This document shows, in pieces, positions 25,994 through 34,785 of a DNA stretch of 64,000 nt. Every line of letters starts with the position of its first letter. Position 1 is the first letter of the stretch. The notes beneath the pieces are model-generated. The model worked only from the letters and a program-made list of their open reading frames with translations. It was not told the origin of the DNA and did not search any database. Source of the DNA: Mycolicibacterium moriokaense (lineage in GTDB: Bacteria; Actinomycetota; Actinomycetes; Mycobacteriales; Mycobacteriaceae); NCBI RefSeq assembly GCF_003201655.1, contig NZ_QJJU01000020.1, positions 47,869-111,868 of the forward strand, read 5' to 3'. A program made the position numbers and the translations under genes.

Positions 25994-27157
25994 ATGGATC
26001 TCTTCGAATACCAAGCGAAAGAGCTGTTCGCCAAGCACAACGTGCCCACAACGCCCGGTCGGGTGACCGACACCGCGGAGGGCGCCAAGGCCATCGCCGA
26101 GGAAATCGGTAAGCCCGTCATGGTCAAGGCTCAGGTCAAGGCCGGCGGCCGCGGCAAGGCAGGCGGCGTGAAGTACGCGGCCACCCCCGACGACGCGTTC
26201 ACCCACGCGCAGAACATCCTCGGCCTGGACATCAAGGGCCACATCGTGAAGAAGCTGCTGGTCGCGGAGGCCAGCGACATCGCCGAGGAGTACTACATCT
26301 CCTTCCTTCTCGACCGTTCCAACCGCACCTACCTGGCCATGTGCTCGGTCGAAGGCGGCATGGAGATCGAAGAGGTTGCGGCGACCAAGCCCGAGCGGCT
26401 GGCCAAGGTGCCCGTCAACGCCGTCAAGGGTGTGGACCTGGCGTTCGCCCGGTCGATCGCCGAGCAGGGTCATCTGCCCGCCGAGGTGCTCGACGCGGCG
26501 GCCGTGACGATCCAGAAGCTGTGGGAGGTCTTCGTCGCCGAGGACGCCACGCTGGTCGAAGTGAACCCGTTGGTGCGCACGCCCGACGATCGGATTCTCG
26601 CGCTGGACGGCAAGGTCACGCTGGACGCCAACGCCGACTTCCGTCAGCCCGGCCACGTGGAGTTCGAGGACCGCGACGCCACCGACCCGCTCGAGCTCAA
26701 GGCCAAGGAGAACGACCTCAACTACGTCAAGCTCGACGGCGAGGTCGGCATCATCGGCAACGGCGCGGGCCTGGTTATGTCCACGCTCGACGTCGTCGCT
26801 TACGCCGGCGAGAAGCACGGCGGGGTCAAGCCTGCCAACTTCCTCGACATCGGCGGCGGCGCCTCGGCTGCGGTGATGGCCGCGGGCCTCGACGTCATCC
26901 TGGGCGACAGCCAGGTCAAGAGCGTGTTCGTCAACGTGTTCGGCGGCATCACGGCGTGCGACGCCGTCGCCAACGGCATCGTCCAGGCGCTGGAGATCCT
27001 CGGCGACGAGGCCAACAAGCCGTTGGTGGTCCGCCTCGACGGCAACAACGTCGAGGAGGGCCGTCGCATCCTCGCCGACGCCAACCACCCGCTGGTTGTC
27101 CAGGCCGAGACCATGGACGCTGGTGCCGACAAGGCCGCCGAGCTGGCCAACAAGTAA
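25994..27157 (+). CDS. sucC: Succinyl-CoA synthetase beta subunit
   Basis: The 387-residue protein has an N-terminal ATP-grasp domain (MDLFEYQAKELFAKHNVPTTPG, VKAQVKAGGRGKAGGVK, LVEVNPLV) and a C-terminal CoA-ligase domain (GAGLVMSTLDVVAYAGEKHGGVKPANFLDIGGGAS, FVNVFGGITACDAVANGI). With SucD it converts succinyl-CoA, ADP and phosphate to succinate, CoA and ATP in the TCA cycle. It starts 14 nt before sucD's ribosome binding region ends, in one operon. Position matches Rv0951. Confidence 0.98.
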   Translation: MDLFEYQAKELFAKHNVPTTPGRVTDTAEGAKAIAEEIGKPVMVKAQVKAGGRGKAGGVKYAATPDDAFTHAQNILGLDIKGHIVKKLLVAEASDIAEEYYISFLLDRSNRTYLAMCSVEGGMEIEEVAATKPERLAKVPVNAVKGVDLAFARSIAEQGHLPAEVLDAAAVTIQKLWEVFVAEDATLVEVNPLVRTPDDRILALDGKVTLDANADFRQPGHVEFEDRDATDPLELKAKENDLNYVKLDGEVGIIGNGAGLVMSTLDVVAYAGEKHGGVKPANFLDIGGGASAAVMAAGLDVILGDSQVKSVFVNVFGGITACDAVANGIVQALEILGDEANKPLVVRLDGNNVEEGRRILADANHPLVVQAETMDAGADKAAELANK

Positions 27158-27171
27158 GGGAGCCAACAACT

Positions 27172-28074
27172 ATGTCTATCTTCCTGAACAAGGACAGCAA
27201 GGTCATCGTCCAGGGCATCACCGGCGGCGAGGCCACCACGCACACCGCCCGGATGCTCAAGGCCGGGACTCAGATCCTCGGCGGCGTCAACGCTCGCAAG
27301 GCGGGAACGACGGTGTCGCACAAGGACAAAGACGACAACGACATCGAGTTGCCGGTGTTCGGTTCGGTCGTCGAGGCGATCAAGGAGACCGGCGCCGACG
27401 TGTCGATCATCTTCGTGCCGCCGAAGTTCGCCAAGGACGCGATCGTCGAGGCGATCGACGCGGAGATCCCGCTGCTGGTGGTCATCACCGAGGGAATTCC
27501 GGTGCAGGACAGCGCATATGCGTGGGCCTACAACGTCGACAAGGGCAACAAGACCCGCATCATCGGTCCGAACTGCCCCGGCATCATCACGCCGGGCCAG
27601 TCGCTGGTCGGCATCACTCCTGCCAACATCAGTGGACCCGGCCCGATCGGGCTGGTGTCCAAGTCGGGCACGCTGACCTACCAGATGATGTTCGAGCTGC
27701 GTGATTTCGGCTTCACGACGTCCATCGGTATCGGCGGTGACCCGGTCATCGGCACCACCCATATCGACGCGATCGAGGCGTTCGAGAAGGATCCCGAGAC
27801 CAAGGTCATCGTGATGATCGGCGAGATCGGCGGCGACGCCGAGGAACGCGCCGCCGACTACATCAAGGCCAACGTGTCCAAGCCGGTCGTCGGCTACGTC
27901 GCAGGCTTCACCGCGCCAGAAGGCAAGACTATGGGCCACGCAGGCGCCATCGTGTCGGGTTCGTCGGGCACCGCCCAGGCCAAGAAGGAAGCGCTTGAAG
28001 CCGCGGGCGTGAAGGTCGGCAAGACTCCTTCGGAGACCGCTCGTCTCGCCAGGGAGATCCTGCAGAGCCTCTAA
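27172..28074 (+). CDS. sucD: Succinyl-CoA synthetase alpha subunit
   Basis: The 300-residue protein has an N-terminal CoA-binding Rossmann domain (KVIVQGITGGEATTHTARML) and the phosphohistidine loop MGHAGAIVSG with His256. The ATG at 27172 follows GGGAG by 10 nt and lies 14 nt after the sucC stop. It is the phosphorylated partner subunit of SucC. A strong terminator follows, so sucCD is a two-gene operon. Position matches Rv0952. Confidence 0.98.
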   Translation: MSIFLNKDSKVIVQGITGGEATTHTARMLKAGTQILGGVNARKAGTTVSHKDKDDNDIELPVFGSVVEAIKETGADVSIIFVPPKFAKDAIVEAIDAEIPLLVVITEGIPVQDSAYAWAYNVDKGNKTRIIGPNCPGIITPGQSLVGITPANISGPGPIGLVSKSGTLTYQMMFELRDFGFTTSIGIGGDPVIGTTHIDAIEAFEKDPETKVIVMIGEIGGDAEERAADYIKANVSKPVVGYVAGFTAPEGKTMGHAGAIVSGSSGTAQAKKEALEAAGVKVGKTPSETARLAREILQSL

Positions 28075-28084
28075 GCGCGAGCAC

Positions 28085-28128
28085 ACGCAAAGGTCCCCGC
28101 ACGCCCGGCGTGTCGGGGGCTTTTGCGT
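28085..28128 (+). terminator. Strong hairpin terminator after sucD
   Basis: A 15-bp stem (28085-28099 with 28114-28128, two G-U wobbles) is extended by CACGC/GCGTG around a CCG loop, giving an almost continuous 20-bp stem with one bulge. The descending arm includes a TTTT run. The loop contains CGGCGTGTCG, shared with the terminator at 19174. Confidence 0.82.
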
Positions 28129-28183
28129 CTGTTCGGCAAATTTGGTTAGTCTCTCGAATTAACACTCGTCAGGAGGTCTGTAA

Positions 28184-29710
28184 ATGGTCGATCCGCGGAC
28201 CCCGGTGCTCGTCGGCGTCGGCCAGTTCACCGAGCGCATCGACGACGCGGACTATCGCGGGATGTCGGCTGTAGACCTGGCCGCCGAAGCCGCGCGCACG
28301 GCCCTGGCCGATACCGGCGTCAACGTGGCCAACGTCGCCAAGGCTGTTGACACGGTGTTCGGCCTGCGTCAGTTCGAGATCTCCGGACCGATGCCCGCCG
28401 CCTTCGGCAAGTCCAACAACTACCCGCGCTCTGTGATGAATCGACTGGGCGGCGATCCAGCCCGAGTGGTGCTTGAGCCGGTCGGCGGCCAGAGTCCGCA
28501 GAAGCTCGTCACCGAGGCGGGCAACGCAATTGTCGCAGGCGACGCCGACGTCGTGATGATCATGGGTTCCGAGCCGGGATCGACGGCTCGGTACTTCGCC
28601 AAGCGGGATGACAAGCCCGACTTCACCGAGCATGTCGATGGGCAGCTCGAGGATCGTGGACACCAGATCTACAGCTACATCGACGAATACACCATCCAGC
28701 ACGGCCTCACGGGTGCGCCCGTGCAATACGGGCTGTTGGAGAATGCGCGCCGGTCCCGGTTGGGCCTCAGCGTGGCGGAATACCGGCTGAAGATGGCCGA
28801 ACTGTTCGCGCCGTTCTCGAAAGTGGCTGCCAAGAACCAGTTTTCGTCGTCCCCGGTCGAGCGGTCGGTCGATGAGATCGTCACCGTCACCGACGACAAC
28901 CGGATGATCTGCGACCCGTACCCGCGGCTGCTCGTGGCGCGCGACACCGTGAACCAGGGCGCGGCAGCCGTGCTGATGTCGGTCGAGGCGGCCCGCAGAA
29001 TTGGTGTGCCCGAGGACAAGTGGGTGTACCTGCACGGGCACGCCGACATGATCGAGCAGGCGATGCTCGACCGCGTCGATCTCGGCGCCGGTCCCGCGTC
29101 TGTGATGGCCGCCAACGAGGCGTTGCGGGTTGCCGGGATCGGAGTCGACGACGTGGCGACTTTCGACCTCTACAGCTGCTTCCCGTTCCCGGTATTCGTC
29201 ATCTGCGAGGCGATCGGACTGTCGGGTGACGATCCCCGCGGGCTGACGCTGACCGGCGGTCTGCCGTACTTCGGCGGCCCCGGAAACAGCTACTCACTGC
29301 ATGGTATCGCGGAGACTGTCATCCAGATGCGGGACAGGCCAGGGCAATTCGGCTTTGTCGGGGCAAACGGCGGCATCATGAGCAAGTACTCCGTCGGCAT
29401 CTACTCCACCGATCCGGTGGAGTGGCGCACCGATCGCAGCGACGAACTCAAGGAACAGATCGCCGCGCTACCGAAGATCGAGGTGACCAAGCAGCCCGAC
29501 GGCGCTGCCACCATCGAGACGTACTCGGTGCGCTACGACTGGCCGATTCGCACCGGAATCATCGTGGGGCGGCTGGCTTCCGGCGGTTCGCGGTTCATGG
29601 CGACCACGGACGACGACGACCTGGTGGCGCTGATGTCCGACGGCGATCCGCTCGACGCTGCGATCAGCGTGTGGCCGACGGAGAACGGCAACCGCGCCGC
29701 GCTTCTATAA
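28184..29710 (+). CDS. Thiolase-superfamily protein with non-canonical active site
   Basis: The 508-residue protein has thiolase-fold segments: TPVLVGVGQFTERID at the N-terminus, GNAIVAGDADVVMIMGSE, a GIGVDDVATFDLYSCFP middle and GGLPYFGGPGNSYSLHGIAE near the C-terminal His loop. A ~100-residue C-terminal extension (IETYSVRYDWPIRTGIIVGRLASGGSRF) resembles an OB-like acyl-transfer accessory domain. Where ordinary thiolases have the nucleophilic Cys (CxSG), this protein reads EPVGGQSPQKLVT, so the usual acyl-enzyme Cys seems absent. Some sterol side-chain enzymes use a thiolase fold as aldolases; that is a possibility only. AGGAGG precedes the ATG. Convergent with the LLM gene. Confidence 0.8.
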   Translation: MVDPRTPVLVGVGQFTERIDDADYRGMSAVDLAAEAARTALADTGVNVANVAKAVDTVFGLRQFEISGPMPAAFGKSNNYPRSVMNRLGGDPARVVLEPVGGQSPQKLVTEAGNAIVAGDADVVMIMGSEPGSTARYFAKRDDKPDFTEHVDGQLEDRGHQIYSYIDEYTIQHGLTGAPVQYGLLENARRSRLGLSVAEYRLKMAELFAPFSKVAAKNQFSSSPVERSVDEIVTVTDDNRMICDPYPRLLVARDTVNQGAAAVLMSVEAARRIGVPEDKWVYLHGHADMIEQAMLDRVDLGAGPASVMAANEALRVAGIGVDDVATFDLYSCFPFPVFVICEAIGLSGDDPRGLTLTGGLPYFGGPGNSYSLHGIAETVIQMRDRPGQFGFVGANGGIMSKYSVGIYSTDPVEWRTDRSDELKEQIAALPKIEVTKQPDGAATIETYSVRYDWPIRTGIIVGRLASGGSRFMATTDDDDLVALMSDGDPLDAAISVWPTENGNRAALL

Positions 29711-29717
29711 GGCTGCG

Positions 29718-30566
29718 CTACACGAGCGCGGCGAGCTTACCCGCGAGCCGTTCCACGTACGAAGCGACCTCGGCGTCAGACTTGTCTGGCAGGCCGAACA
29801 ACACCTCCGTCACGCCGAGGTCGGCCCAGCGGGCCAGCTTGTCGGCATCCGGCTTGAAGTCCAGCGCGACGATCTGGGGTGCCCCGTCGCGGCCTGCCGC
29901 GGCCCAGGTGTCCTGCAGCAGCTTGACCGGCTCGTCGATGTCGAAGTCGCGCGGGGTGGTGATCCAGCCGTCGGCGCTGCGGGAGATCCACTTGAAGTTC
30001 TTCTCGGTTCCAGCCGCGCCGACGAGGATCGGGATATGCGACTGGATCGGCTTGGGCCATGCCCAGCTCGGGCCGAAATTCACGAACTCGCCGTCGTAGG
30101 ACGCTTCCTCCTCCGTCCACAGCACGCGCATGGCCTCCAGATACTCGCGAAGCATGGTGCGCCGCTTCCCCGGCGGCACATTGTGGTCGGCGAGTTCGTC
30201 TGTGTTCCAACCGAATCCGACCCCGACGCTGACCCGGCCGCCCGACAGATGGTCAAGCGTCGCGATCGATTTCGCCAGCGTGATCGGGTCGTGTTCGACC
30301 GGTAGCGCGACCGCCGTCGACAACCGCACGCGCGACGTGACCGCCGCTGCGGTCCCGAGGCTGACCCACGGGTCAAGGGTGCGCATGTAGCGGTCGTCGG
30401 GCAGCGTCTCGTCGCCGGTGGTGGGGTGGGCGGCCTCGCGCTTGATCGGAATGTGGGTGTGTTCGGGCACGTAGAACGTGGAAAAGCCGTGGTCATCGGC
30501 GAGCTTGGCGGCTGCCGCCGGGGTGATACCGCGGTCACTGGTGAAAAGCACGAGCCCGTAGTCCAT
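29718..30566 (-). CDS. LLM class F420-dependent oxidoreductase (Rv0953c-like)
   Basis: The 282-residue TIM-barrel protein starts DYGLVLFTSDRGITPAAAAKLADDHGFSTFYVPEHTHIP and contains SGGRVSVGVGFGWNTDELADHNV and IPILVGAAGTEKNFKWISRSADGWITTP. It belongs to the F420-dependent LLM class seen in Rv0953c at the same position. A KstR-like palindrome lies 9 nt upstream of its ATG, with the same placement as in the paralogue at 6751. Substrate unknown; sterol or lipid oxidoreduction is inferred only from the operator. Confidence 0.88.
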   Translation of the reverse strand: MDYGLVLFTSDRGITPAAAAKLADDHGFSTFYVPEHTHIPIKREAAHPTTGDETLPDDRYMRTLDPWVSLGTAAAVTSRVRLSTAVALPVEHDPITLAKSIATLDHLSGGRVSVGVGFGWNTDELADHNVPPGKRRTMLREYLEAMRVLWTEEEASYDGEFVNFGPSWAWPKPIQSHIPILVGAAGTEKNFKWISRSADGWITTPRDFDIDEPVKLLQDTWAAAGRDGAPQIVALDFKPDADKLARWADLGVTEVLFGLPDKSDAEVASYVERLAGKLAALV

Positions 30567-30575
30567 GCCAAGAAT

Positions 30576-30589
30576 TAGAACGTGTTCCA
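30576..30589. promoter_or_regulatory. KstR-like operator, second copy
   Basis: TTAGAACGTGTTCCA-type sequence: 30576-30589 fits TnnAACnnGTTnnA exactly and shares the 12-mer TAGAACGTGTTC with 7637-7648. It lies 9 nt upstream of the LLM ATG and about 87 nt from the divergent SfnG-like start. Confidence 0.7.
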
Positions 30590-30675
30590 GTCTGGGACCG
30601 CAAGGCGGGGTCCTCGTGCCGACTTTCTTTCACCGCGAGCGTTACCCGCGACGGCCGCCCACCCCGGTTGGTGTG

Positions 30676-31815
30676 ATGGCAAATATGACGACTGAACGCA
30701 TCGCCGACCACGTCAAGTTTGCCTACTGGGTGCCCAATGTCAGCGGCGGCCTGGTCACCAGCGATATCGAGCAGCGCACCGACTGGAACTTCGAATACAA
30801 CGCCAAACTCGCGCAGACCGCGGAGAACAACGGCTTCGAGTACGCGCTGTCACAGGTCCGATACGAGGCCAGCTACGGCGCCGAGTACCAGCACGAGTCC
30901 ACCAGCTTCTCGCTGGCTCTGCTGCTAGCCACCCAAAGGCTCAAGGTGATCGCCGCCGTCCACCCGGGCCTTTGGCAGCCCGGCGTGCTGGCCAAGCTTG
31001 GCGCCACCGCGGACCATCTGAGCAATGGCCGATTCGCCGTCAACGTCGTGTCGGGCTGGTTCAAAGACGAGTTCACCCACCTGGGTGAGCCGTGGCTGGA
31101 ACACGACGAGCGCTACCGCCGTAGCGCGGAGTTCCTGCAGGTGCTGCGCAAGATCTGGACGACGGACAGCGTTGATTTCCGCGGCGATTTCTACCGCATC
31201 CACGACTTCACCCTCAAGCCCAAGCCGCTGAACACCCCCGAGCGACCCAACCCGGAGATCTTCCAGGGCGGCAACTCCACCGCGGCGCGACGCAACGGCG
31301 GGCGCTACTCCGACTGGCACTTCTCCAACGGCAAGGATTTCGACGGGGTCACCGAACAGATCGTCGAGGTGCGCGACCACGCCCGCGATGTCGGTCGCGA
31401 GGTCCGCTTCGGGCTCAACGGTTTCATCATCGCCCGCGACACCGAAAAGGAAGCGAAGGACGTCCTCAGAGAAATCATCGACAAGGCCAACCGTCCTGCG
31501 GTCGACGGATTCCGCTCCGCTGTGCAACAGGCCGGCAACTCGACGTCCGACAAGCGCGGCATGTGGGCCGATTCCACCTTTGAGGACTTGGTGCAGTACA
31601 ACGACGGGTTCCGCACGCAATTGATCGGCACTCCCGAGCAGATAGCGGAACGCGTTGCGGCGTACCGCAAACGCGGTGTGGACCTGATCCTCGGCGGCTT
31701 CCTACACTTCCAGGAGGAGATCGAGTACTTCGGGTCGCGGGTGCTGCCGCTGGTGCGGGAAATCGAAGATTCCGAACGGGATTCGGCCGATTCGCCGGTG
31801 CTGGTGTCCGCCTGA
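30676..31815 (+). CDS. SfnG-like dimethylsulfone monooxygenase (FMN-dependent LLM)
   Basis: The ~379-residue protein carries the strongly conserved run KFAYWVPNVSGGLVTSDIEQ, then YNAKLAQTAENNGFEYALSQVRY, ASYGAEYQHESTSF, AAVHPGLWQPGVLAKLGATADHLS and NVVSGWFKDEF, which fit FMNH2-dependent SfnG. SfnG oxidises dimethylsulfone to methanesulfinate for sulfur scavenging. No flavin reductase or sulfonate transporter is nearby, so the reductase partner must be elsewhere. The ATG at 30676 was taken; an ATG at 30685 is equally possible as neither has a strong ribosome binding site. Confidence 0.85.
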   Translation: MANMTTERIADHVKFAYWVPNVSGGLVTSDIEQRTDWNFEYNAKLAQTAENNGFEYALSQVRYEASYGAEYQHESTSFSLALLLATQRLKVIAAVHPGLWQPGVLAKLGATADHLSNGRFAVNVVSGWFKDEFTHLGEPWLEHDERYRRSAEFLQVLRKIWTTDSVDFRGDFYRIHDFTLKPKPLNTPERPNPEIFQGGNSTAARRNGGRYSDWHFSNGKDFDGVTEQIVEVRDHARDVGREVRFGLNGFIIARDTEKEAKDVLREIIDKANRPAVDGFRSAVQQAGNSTSDKRGMWADSTFEDLVQYNDGFRTQLIGTPEQIAERVAAYRKRGVDLILGGFLHFQEEIEYFGSRVLPLVREIEDSERDSADSPVLVSA

Positions 31816-31896
31816 GGTCAGATGACCGCCGCCTTCACATGAGGGTGCGCTAGCGTGGGTGAACGAATCGCTCAGGCGTCCAGCACAGGAGAGGTC

Positions 31897-32706
31897 ATGA
31901 CCTACCCGCCCGGTAGCCCCGGATATCCACCCGCACAACAACCGACCACTCAGTTCGCAGCGCCCACCCAGCAATTCGGCAAGCTGCCGGATGTTGCCCC
32001 GGCCGCGGAAGGCCCGAGCAAGCTGCCGGTGTATCTGACCGCCGCCGTGGCCGCGCTTGGCATCGCCGTGTACCTGTCGAGCTACGGCCCGCTTCTCTCA
32101 ACGGGCGCCGACTCCTTCTCACCCCCGCTGCTCGACCTCGGCGTGGTGGCGGCGCTGCTCGGGGCGTTGATCGCCGGTGTCAGCCTGGTGCCCAAGCAGA
32201 AGGCGGCGCCCGCGCTGGTGGCGGTGCTGTCGGTACTTGGCTTCCTGCTGGTGATCAACATCGTGCTCGGCTCGCCCAAAGGCGTGGATATCAAGTGGGG
32301 TCTCTACCTGATCATTGGGTTCAGCGTGCTGCAGGCGATCGTCGCCGTCGCCGTGTTGCTGTTCGACGCCGGTGTCATCACCCCGCCCGCGCCGCGGCCC
32401 CGCTACGAGCAGCAGCAGCAGTACGGCCAGTACGGGGCTCCCGGGCCGTATTACGGACAGCCTCATCAGCCCGGCCCACCGCACCAACAGGGTCAGCAGC
32501 TGCGTCCTGGCTATCCGTCGCCGTACCCCGGTGGCTACCCGGGTGGCCCGCCGACGGGCGGATTCTCCGGGGGTCCGCAGAGTGGCCCCCCGACGCCGCC
32601 CAGCGGATTCCCCGCCTACGGCCAGCCGCCGTCGAGCAACGCGCCGACGACACAGGTTCCGGTACAACAGGCGTCTTCCGCGCAGTCCGGCCCTCCGCCG
32701 TCGTAA
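31897..32706 (+). CDS. DUF5336 membrane protein (Rv0954 homologue)
   Basis: The 269-residue protein has a short Pro/Gln-rich N-terminus, four membrane helices (LPVYLTAAVAALGIAVYLSS, LLDLGVVAALLGALIAGVSL, PALVAVLSVLGFLLVINIV, YLIIGFSVLQAIVAVAVLLF) and a ~100-residue tail rich in Gly, Pro, Gln and Tyr (YGQYG, PGGYPGG repeats). It is homologous in position and architecture to Rv0954 (34-kDa antigen family), reported as a member of the mycobacterial division machinery. CAGGAGAGG precedes the ATG. Next to perM, which also acts in division. Confidence 0.88.
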   Translation: MTYPPGSPGYPPAQQPTTQFAAPTQQFGKLPDVAPAAEGPSKLPVYLTAAVAALGIAVYLSSYGPLLSTGADSFSPPLLDLGVVAALLGALIAGVSLVPKQKAAPALVAVLSVLGFLLVINIVLGSPKGVDIKWGLYLIIGFSVLQAIVAVAVLLFDAGVITPPAPRPRYEQQQQYGQYGAPGPYYGQPHQPGPPHQQGQQLRPGYPSPYPGGYPGGPPTGGFSGGPQSGPPTPPSGFPAYGQPPSSNAPTTQVPVQQASSAQSGPPPS

Positions 32707-32766
32707 TCTGGGCCGCGCGTGCGTCAACTTCGTGCGCGTGAGCCTTCGGGGGGAGCGGCCCAAATA

Positions 32767-34134
32767 GTGGACAACCGGCCAGTCGGCACACGCCAGGCGC
32801 GTGGGCTGCTTCGGGTCGCTTTCGGGCCGTCCGTCGTCGCGCTGGTCGTCATCGCGGCGGTGACGCTCCTGCAACTGCTCATCGCCAACAGCGACATGAC
32901 CGGCGCGCCGGGCGCGATCGCCAGTATGTGGCTGGGCGTGCACCAGGTGCCGGTGTCGATCGGCGGTCGCGAGCTCGGCGCGATGCCGCTGTTGCCGGTG
33001 CTGGCAATGGTGTGGGGCACTGCGCGCACCACCGCGGCGGCCACCTCGCCCCAGTCGTCGTGGTTCGTCACCCGCTGGGTGGTTGCTTCTGCGCTTGGCG
33101 GGCCTCTGCTGGTCGCCGCGATCTCACTGGCGGTCATCCACGACGCGTCTTCGGTGCTGACCGAATTGCAGACGCCGAACGCGCTGCGGGCGTTCGGCGG
33201 GGTGCTGGCCGTGCATGCGATCGGCGCGGGGATCGGCGTCGGGTCGCGCATCGGCCGCCGGATGTTGACAGCGTCCCCGCTGCCCAAATGGCTGCCTGAC
33301 GCGTTCCGCGCGGCAGCCGCCGGGGTGCTGGCACTGGTCGGCCTTTCCGGCGTCGTGATGGTCTGCTCGCTGGTCGTGCACTGGTCGACGATGCACGACC
33401 TGTACGCGATCACCGACTCGGTGTTCGGGCAGCTCAGCCTGACCCTGCTGTCGGTGCTGTATGCGCCGAACGTGATGATCGGCACGGCCGCGGTCGCGGT
33501 CGGGTCGAGCGCGCATGTCGGGCTCGCCACGTTCAGCTCGTTCATGGTGTTCGGTGGCGACATCCCTGCGCTGCCTGTCCTGGCGGCGGTGCCGTCACCG
33601 CCACTCGGCGCCGTATGGGTGGCGCTGCTGATCGTTGCGGCGGCGTCCGCGGTCGCGGTCGGGCAGCAATGCGCGCGGCGGCCGCTGCCGCTGTTGCCCG
33701 CTCTGGGCAAGCTGTTCGTCGCCGCTGCCACCGCAGCGCTGGCGATGGCGCTGCTCGGGTTCGCCGGTGGCGGCAGGCTGGGCAACTTCGGTGATGTCGG
33801 CGTCGACCAGGTCACGTTCGCGCCCGCCGTATTCCTGTGGTTCGTCGGCATCGGTGCGCTGACGCTGGCGATGTCGGGAGGTATTGCTCGACGGCCCAAG
33901 CGGGCAAAACCGGTGGCCGGCCCCGAACTCGAGCCCGAAATATTCGAGGAAGAGCCCGAGCCCGAGGCCGTCGACGACGAAGCCGAACTCGACAGCGAGA
34001 TGCCCGCCGCCAACGCTGACGAACCTGCAGAGGGGGAGCATCCGGACGTCGCTGGGGACCTTGCTGACCCCGAGGAACATTTCGTTGCTGACGGCGACGC
34101 CACCCCGGACGACAAGGGTGAAGCCGCCGACTAG
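32767..34134 (+). CDS. perM: PerM-like integral membrane protein (Rv0955 homologue)
   Basis: The ~455-residue protein has about ten hydrophobic helices followed by a ~75-residue acidic cytosolic tail (EPEIFEEEPEPEAVDDEAELD). Family and position match Rv0955/PerM, a divisome-linked protein needed by M. tuberculosis for persistence and growth at low magnesium. The GTG at 32767 (VDNRPVG) was chosen because GGGGGAG lies 11 nt upstream; a GTG at 32719 would add 16 residues. Directly after the Rv0954 homologue, so the two probably form one operon. Confidence 0.85.
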   Translation: MDNRPVGTRQARGLLRVAFGPSVVALVVIAAVTLLQLLIANSDMTGAPGAIASMWLGVHQVPVSIGGRELGAMPLLPVLAMVWGTARTTAAATSPQSSWFVTRWVVASALGGPLLVAAISLAVIHDASSVLTELQTPNALRAFGGVLAVHAIGAGIGVGSRIGRRMLTASPLPKWLPDAFRAAAAGVLALVGLSGVVMVCSLVVHWSTMHDLYAITDSVFGQLSLTLLSVLYAPNVMIGTAAVAVGSSAHVGLATFSSFMVFGGDIPALPVLAAVPSPPLGAVWVALLIVAAASAVAVGQQCARRPLPLLPALGKLFVAAATAALAMALLGFAGGGRLGNFGDVGVDQVTFAPAVFLWFVGIGALTLAMSGGIARRPKRAKPVAGPELEPEIFEEEPEPEAVDDEAELDSEMPAANADEPAEGEHPDVAGDLADPEEHFVADGDATPDDKGEAAD

Positions 34135-34155
34135 GCACCCACTATTGTCTGAGGC

Positions 34156-34785
34156 GTGCAGCAGCCCCTCCGTGTGCCCCCGAGCGCACCGGCGCGGGTC
34201 GTGGTGCTGGCTTCGGGGACCGGTTCTCTGCTGCGATCTCTTCTCGACGCCACGGAAGGCGATTTTCCGGCCGCGATCGTCGCGGTAGGAGTGGATCGTG
34301 ACTGCCCGGCGGTTGAGATCGCGGCAGCCGCGTCGGTGCCGACGTTCACCGAACGGCTACCCGACTACCCGGATCGCCATGCCTGGGACGCTGCCATCAC
34401 CAAAGCCACCGCCTCGTATCAGCCCGATCTGATCGTGTCCGCCGGATTCATGAAAATCCTTGGTCCGCAGTTTCTTTCCCGGTTCATGGGCCGCATTCTC
34501 AACACGCATCCGGCGCTACTGCCGGCGTTCCCGGGTGCGCACGCGGTTCCTGATGCGCTGGAATACGGTGTCAAGGTGACTGGATGCAGCGTGCACCTCG
34601 TCGACGCAGGCACCGACACGGGGCCGATCCTCGCGCAAGAGGCGGTGCCCGTCCTCGACGACGACGACGTCGCCACCCTGCACGAGCGGATCAAGGTGGT
34701 CGAAAGACAGTTACTGGTAGACGTTTTGGCGGCGGTGGCCACCCGCGGCGTGACCTGGACCGGACGAAAGGCGACCATAGGATGA
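34156..34785 (+). CDS. purN: Phosphoribosylglycinamide formyltransferase
   Basis: The 209-residue protein has VVVLASGTGSLLRSLLD (phosphate-binding loop), LIVSAGFMKILGPQFL, and ILNTHPALLPAFPGAHAV with catalytic Asn and His plus the Asp in GCSVHLVDAGTDTGPI. It transfers formyl from 10-formyl-THF to GAR in purine synthesis. Its GTG start follows TATTGT by a leaderless-type distance. Its stop overlaps the purH ATG (ATGA). Confidence 0.96.
   Translation: MQQPLRVPPSAPARVVVLASGTGSLLRSLLDATEGDFPAAIVAVGVDRDCPAVEIAAAASVPTFTERLPDYPDRHAWDAAITKATASYQPDLIVSAGFMKILGPQFLSRFMGRILNTHPALLPAFPGAHAVPDALEYGVKVTGCSVHLVDAGTDTGPILAQEAVPVLDDDDVATLHERIKVVERQLLVDVLAAVATRGVTWTGRKATIG

Noticed and set aside
26341..27171. 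N-terminal half of a 577-residue frame fused to sucD
   Set aside because: Alternate frame of sucC; sucD has its own ATG and ribosome binding site at 27172.
25970..28086. Long minus-strand frames opposite sucC and sucD
   Set aside because: Antisense shadows of GC-rich codons; Asp/Val/Gly-rich without domain features.
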